From Thermoleophilia bacterium (GTDB taxonomy: Bacteria; Actinomycetota; Thermoleophilia; RBG-16-64-13), in contig JAFGIH010000679.1 of the NCBI GenBank assembly GCA_016929985.1, positions 1 to 11,014 on the forward strand: a stretch of DNA of 11,014 nucleotides, given 5' to 3'. Position 1 is the stretch's first letter, and every line of letters starts with the position of its first letter. Positions 8,390-11,014 of this stretch are shown in pieces. The notes beneath the pieces were generated by a model, which saw nothing but the letters and a program-made list of their open reading frames with translations, was not told the origin of the DNA and made no database searches. The translations under genes and the position numbers were made by a program.

Positions 8390-9826
8390 CCCCTCACCGG
8401 CGGGTTCCCTGTTCGCGCTACGGCCCTTCTGCCGCTCCAGACTCAGTCGCACCACCGCCGTAGTGCTTTCCCCTATTCTACCGCCCTCCGCCACCAGCAA
8501 ACCCCCCACCCAGATGATGCGCCCGTCGCACGTCACCAGGGGCACCCGCGCCCTCTCGCGGGCCGGCACGCGCAGATCGACAAGCACATCCTGCAGCTTG
8601 CGCGTGCCTGGAGCGCCGAAGGGCCGCAGACGGTCACCTTGCCGTGGCCCGCGCACCTCCAGGCATCCCTCCAAGCTGTCCGCATCCACGTAGGCCTCAC
8701 GGGAGACATCGGGCGGCATGTACGCGTCGACCGGCTCGGCGCAGACGGTGACGTCCCCCCATCGGGCGACCCCCGGCACGGTCAACCGCACAGGTGCGTG
8801 CGGCGGGCATCCGTCATCGCCTGACCTCTCACCGCGTCGGGCCCGCGCTAGGAACAGTCTGTCGTACTCCTTGCAGGCGCGCCAGCCGCCGCTCAACGAC
8901 CGCTCCGCGGAACCCGGGGAGTCGAGCAGCGATTCGATGGCAAGTACTCCGGCGCGCGAGGCCGCGGGCTTCGCGCGCCGCTCCATCCACCGGTGCAGCG
9001 CCGCCCTGCGCAACGAGGGCTCCAGACCCTGCAGAGTCCGCACGCTCAACTCCTCGGCCTCGTCGAGCCCGGGCGCCGCCTCAGCCAACACGGCCGCGAC
9101 CACTTCCACCAGCTCGGCGGCCACCTCCGACGCCCGGCAGGCGGCCTCCACCGCGCCGGGCAGAGCGTCTTCCCAGGCGGGCAGCACCCGCTCTCTGATG
9201 CCCGTACGAGCGTAACCCGGGTGGGCGTTGCCACGGTCGCGCGCGTACTCGAGCCCGTGACTTTCACAGTAGTCTGCCGTCTCTGCACGGCGGCACTCCA
9301 GCAGAGGACGAACCCAGGGCGGGTCGCAGGACCTCATGGCGGCAAACGCAGCCATGCCCCCGTACCTTCCCAACCGGTACAACATGGTCTCCACTTGGTC
9401 GTCGGCCGTGTGGCCCAGGGCGATACGGTGGCACTCCTGCTCGCACGCCACCTGCAAGGCGGCCTCCCGGCGCGCGTCCCGAGCCGCTTCTTGTACGGCT
9501 CCTGCCTGCTTGTCGATCTTGCGGTGGACGACGGTGAGTCCCACCCCCAGGCCGGCGCACGACCGGACCACCAGAGCCTCATCGGCGTCGCTCTCGTCAC
9601 CGCGAAGGTGGTGGTTGATGTGAAGGGCCTGCAGCGAGACCGGCCCTGCCCGGCGGAGCGAACCGGTGGCCAGGAGATGCAACAGGGCAAGCGAGTCCTG
9701 GCCGCCCGAGACCATCACCAGCGCGCGACAGCCTTCGGGAAAGAGACGTTCACGCCTGGCGAGTCCCTCCGCCTTCCGGCCGAGGGAAGGACCACTTCTC
9801 TTGCCTGGAAGCCCATCCGAGGCCAC
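8372..9826 (-). CDS. tilS: tRNA(Ile)-lysidine synthetase
   Basis: Uses ATP to attach lysine to C34 of the tRNA-Ile with CAU anticodon, making it read AUA instead of AUG (family knowledge). The 484-residue protein has the PP-loop ATPase motif SGGQDS (40-45), LHINHHLRGDESDADE (68-83), ALGHTADDQVETMLYRLGR (136-154), a degenerate RTGIRERVLP (207-216; family members usually have Asn where Thr is), and a C-terminal TilS domain with RQGDRLRPFGAPGTRKLQD followed by IIWVGG. The start is GTG at 9826 with a perfect AGGAGGT ten bases upstream; about 35 residues then precede the PP-loop strand, which is ordinary. It is the first gene of the minus-strand unit and diverges from acuC. The identity is firm. 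Confidence 0.95.
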   Translation of the reverse strand: MASDGLPGKRSGPSLGRKAEGLARRERLFPEGCRALVMVSGGQDSLALLHLLATGSLRRAGPVSLQALHINHHLRGDESDADEALVVRSCAGLGVGLTVVHRKIDKQAGAVQEAARDARREAALQVACEQECHRIALGHTADDQVETMLYRLGRYGGMAAFAAMRSCDPPWVRPLLECRRAETADYCESHGLEYARDRGNAHPGYARTGIRERVLPAWEDALPGAVEAACRASEVAAELVEVVAAVLAEAAPGLDEAEELSVRTLQGLEPSLRRAALHRWMERRAKPAASRAGVLAIESLLDSPGSAERSLSGGWRACKEYDRLFLARARRGERSGDDGCPPHAPVRLTVPGVARWGDVTVCAEPVDAYMPPDVSREAYVDADSLEGCLEVRGPRQGDRLRPFGAPGTRKLQDVLVDLRVPARERARVPLVTCDGRIIWVGGLLVAEGGRIGESTTAVVRLSLERQKGRSANREPAGEGRGGRG

Positions 9827-9836
9827 TGCTCGTGCT

Positions 9837-9843
9837 ACCTCCT
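9837..9843 (-). promoter_or_regulatory. tilS ribosome binding site
   Basis: AGGAGGT on the minus strand, a perfect match to the anti-Shine-Dalgarno, ten bases before the GTG at 9826. The spacing is slightly long but no other start codon lies closer, so it supports the chosen start. Confidence 0.7.
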
Positions 9844-9882
9844 GGTCCGTTCCGCGGAGCCTGGTATTGTACTACTTGGAGG

Positions 9883-9892
9883 AGGGGCCCCT
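9883..9892. repeat. 10-base perfect palindrome in the divergent spacer
   Basis: AGGGGCCCCT is self-complementary. It lies just downstream of the possible acuC -10 and where a -35 of a tilS promoter would fall, so it could be a small operator. In DNA this GC-rich a 10-base palindrome may be chance, and it is too short and lacks a T-tract to be a terminator. Confidence 0.25.
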
Positions 9893-9906
9893 TGGCTCGC
9901 TGAGGC

Positions 9907-9912
9907 GGAGGT
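9907..9912 (+). promoter_or_regulatory. acuC ribosome binding site
   Basis: GGAGGT five bases before the ATG at 9918; near-ideal sequence and spacing that fixes the acuC start. Confidence 0.8.
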
Positions 9913-9917
9913 CCACC

Positions 9918-11014
9918 ATGTCTGAACGCTTCACCATCGTCTACGACCCCAAACTGGCTACCTACGACCTCGGAGAGAACCATCCTCTCAAAGCGGAGCG
10001 CTACACACTCACCATGTCACTCCTCTCGGCTCTGGGCTGGCTCGACGACCCAGGCGTAGTCATGGAGACGCCGGATGCCGCCGGCTTGACGGAATTGCTG
10101 TTGGTCCACTCCTATCCCTACGTCCAAGCTGTGCAGCAGGGACAGGCCATTGCCCGTGGACAGCGGCCCCATGCCGACCTGGGCCTCTACGGCCTGGGAA
10201 CATCAGACGACCCGCTGTTCCCCGACCTCCACGACGCGGCAGCCCTCTACACCGGAGCGACCATCCAGGCCATGAACGCGCTCCTCGAAAACCGGGCCGT
10301 CCACGCCTACAGCCCGGCGGGCGGGCAGCACCACGCCCAGAGAGCGATGGCCTCGGGGTTCTGCGTCTACAACGATTGCGCGGCCGCCCTGGCTGTGGCC
10401 CTCAAAGCCGGCCGCCGGGTCGCGTACGTCGACTTCGACGCCCATCATGGCGACGGAGTCCAAGCCGCGTTCTACGACGAGCCTCGCGCGCTCACCATCT
10501 CCGTGCATGAGTCAGGGGAGTATCTGTTTCCCGGCACCGGGGATTGTGAGGAGACCGGTGCGGGTGAGGGGAAGGGAGCCTGTCTCAACGTACCGCTGCC
10601 ACCCATGGCCGGTGACGAGGCCATCTTGGCGGCGTTCGACCGGGTGATCGCCCCCGCGCTGCGCGCGTACTCCCCCGATATCGTCGTCACCCAGATGGGC
10701 GTCGACACCCATCACGCCGACCCGCTCACCCACCTCACCGGGACCCTGGCTCTCTTTCCCCAGTTGGCCACCCGGCTGCATGCTCTGGTGCACGAGTGCT
10801 CTGAGGGTCGGTGGCTCATCACGGGAGGGGGCGGTTACGACCCGTTCGACGTCGCGCCCCGGGCCTGGACGGTGTTCATCGGCACGGTGCTCGGTCACAA
10901 GACGAGCGGCGTGCCGCTGCCTGAGGAATGGTTGCGCGCGTCACGCGCCGCGGGCGGAGATCCGCCGGGCGGTCTACTCCAAGACCCTGGCCCTGGGTAC
11001 ATTCCACTCCCCGA
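9918..11014 (+). CDS. acuC: AcuC-type zinc-dependent deacetylase (histone deacetylase superfamily), 3' end cut by the window
   Basis: Family members remove acetyl groups from lysines; B. subtilis AcuC deacetylates acetyl-CoA synthetase. I read 365 residues before the right edge. The AcuC-like N-terminus NHPLKAERY is followed by YGLGTSDDPLFPDLHDAA, the catalytic histidine pair H138-H139 in GGQHHAQRA, the zinc ligands D174 and H176 in DFDAHHGDG (172-180), the third zinc ligand D263 in QMGVDTHHADPL, and the catalytic tyrosine Y307 in GGGGYDP. All residues needed for catalysis are therefore present. The YGLGTSDDPLFP segment points to the AcuC branch rather than acetylpolyamine amidohydrolases. 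The start is ATG at 9918 with GGAGGT five bases upstream. It diverges from tilS and shares no obvious pathway with it; the next gene, outside the window, could indicate its substrate. The few C-terminal residues are missing because of the window edge. Confidence 0.93.
   Translation, partial: MSERFTIVYDPKLATYDLGENHPLKAERYTLTMSLLSALGWLDDPGVVMETPDAAGLTELLLVHSYPYVQAVQQGQAIARGQRPHADLGLYGLGTSDDPLFPDLHDAAALYTGATIQAMNALLENRAVHAYSPAGGQHHAQRAMASGFCVYNDCAAALAVALKAGRRVAYVDFDAHHGDGVQAAFYDEPRALTISVHESGEYLFPGTGDCEETGAGEGKGACLNVPLPPMAGDEAILAAFDRVIAPALRAYSPDIVVTQMGVDTHHADPLTHLTGTLALFPQLATRLHALVHECSEGRWLITGGGGYDPFDVAPRAWTVFIGTVLGHKTSGVPLPEEWLRASRAAGGDPPGGLLQDPGPGYIPLP

Larger units (their letters stand above)
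9827..9917. promoter_or_regulatory. Divergent tilS/acuC intergenic region, probable promoters
   Basis: This 91-base spacer is the only place where the minus-strand unit and acuC can both start. Its one AT-richer patch (about 9864-9876) carries overlapping -10-like hexamers. On the minus strand TACAAT (9871-9866) would give a tilS leader of roughly 30 bases. On the plus strand TGGTATTGT (9862-9870) resembles an extended -10 for acuC. No good -35 box is visible for either, so the exact elements are weakly supported; that a promoter region lies here follows mainly from gene orientation. Confidence 0.45.

Noticed and set aside
9880..9900. GC-rich inverted repeat as a transcription terminator
   Set aside because: The palindrome is only 10 bases, has no loop and no following T-tract, and lies between divergent genes where no terminator is expected.
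8993..9925. A 310-codon plus-strand open frame opposite tilS that runs into the start of acuC
   Set aside because: It is antisense to the TilS PP-loop domain and ends just after the acuC start in another frame; acuC has its own ideal ribosome site, so this is not an upstream partner.
10203..10898. Minus-strand open frames opposite acuC
   Set aside because: acuC on the plus strand has every catalytic residue of its family; the opposite frames have no recognisable domain.

Overview
The window is GC-rich, almost fully coding DNA from a bacterial chromosome. The gene order tilS-hpt-ftsH-folE-folP-folB-folK is an actinobacterial-type arrangement. Together with the G/C-rich third codon positions and the many GTG starts, it suggests a high-GC Gram-positive, most likely a member of Actinomycetota. 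The placement of nadA-nadB-nadC directly behind folK and the long N-terminal extension on FolP are unlike the common Streptomyces or Mycobacterium layout as I know it, so a deep-branching lineage is plausible. That is an inference, and no species is named.

Layout. Everything from 9826 down to 1 is on the minus strand and reads right to left: tilS (9826-8372), hpt (8375-7860), ftsH (7812-5842), folE (5832-5263), folP (5243-4032), folB (4001-3633), one open frame joining folK to nadA (3602-2172), nadB (2175-532) and nadC (509 to the left edge, 3' part missing). The gaps are 9 to 47 bases, and two junctions (tilS/hpt and nadA/nadB) overlap by 4 bases (GTGA). A single polycistronic transcription unit is therefore likely. 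acuC starts at 9918 on the plus strand and runs off the right edge; it diverges from tilS across a 91-base spacer that probably holds both promoters. There is no gene-free stretch longer than 91 bases, and I see no RNA gene, mobile element, CRISPR array or convincing terminator.

Function. The unit combines a housekeeping module (TilS, tRNA-Ile2 lysidine synthesis; Hpt, purine salvage; FtsH, membrane protease) with two cofactor pathways. FolE, FolB, FolK and FolP take GTP to 7,8-dihydropteroate. NadB, NadA and NadC take aspartate plus dihydroxyacetone phosphate through quinolinate to nicotinate mononucleotide. AcuC is a zinc-dependent deacylase family protein outside this unit.

The most unusual features are: the uninterrupted folK-nadA reading frame, which has a strong Shine-Dalgarno and ATG exactly at the NadA module boundary; the fact that folB lies in the same frame with a single TGA separating it from folK-nadA; and a DHPS with an extra N-terminal domain of about 135 residues. 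Everything else looks like ordinary core metabolism, and I did not find a defence or otherwise exotic system.
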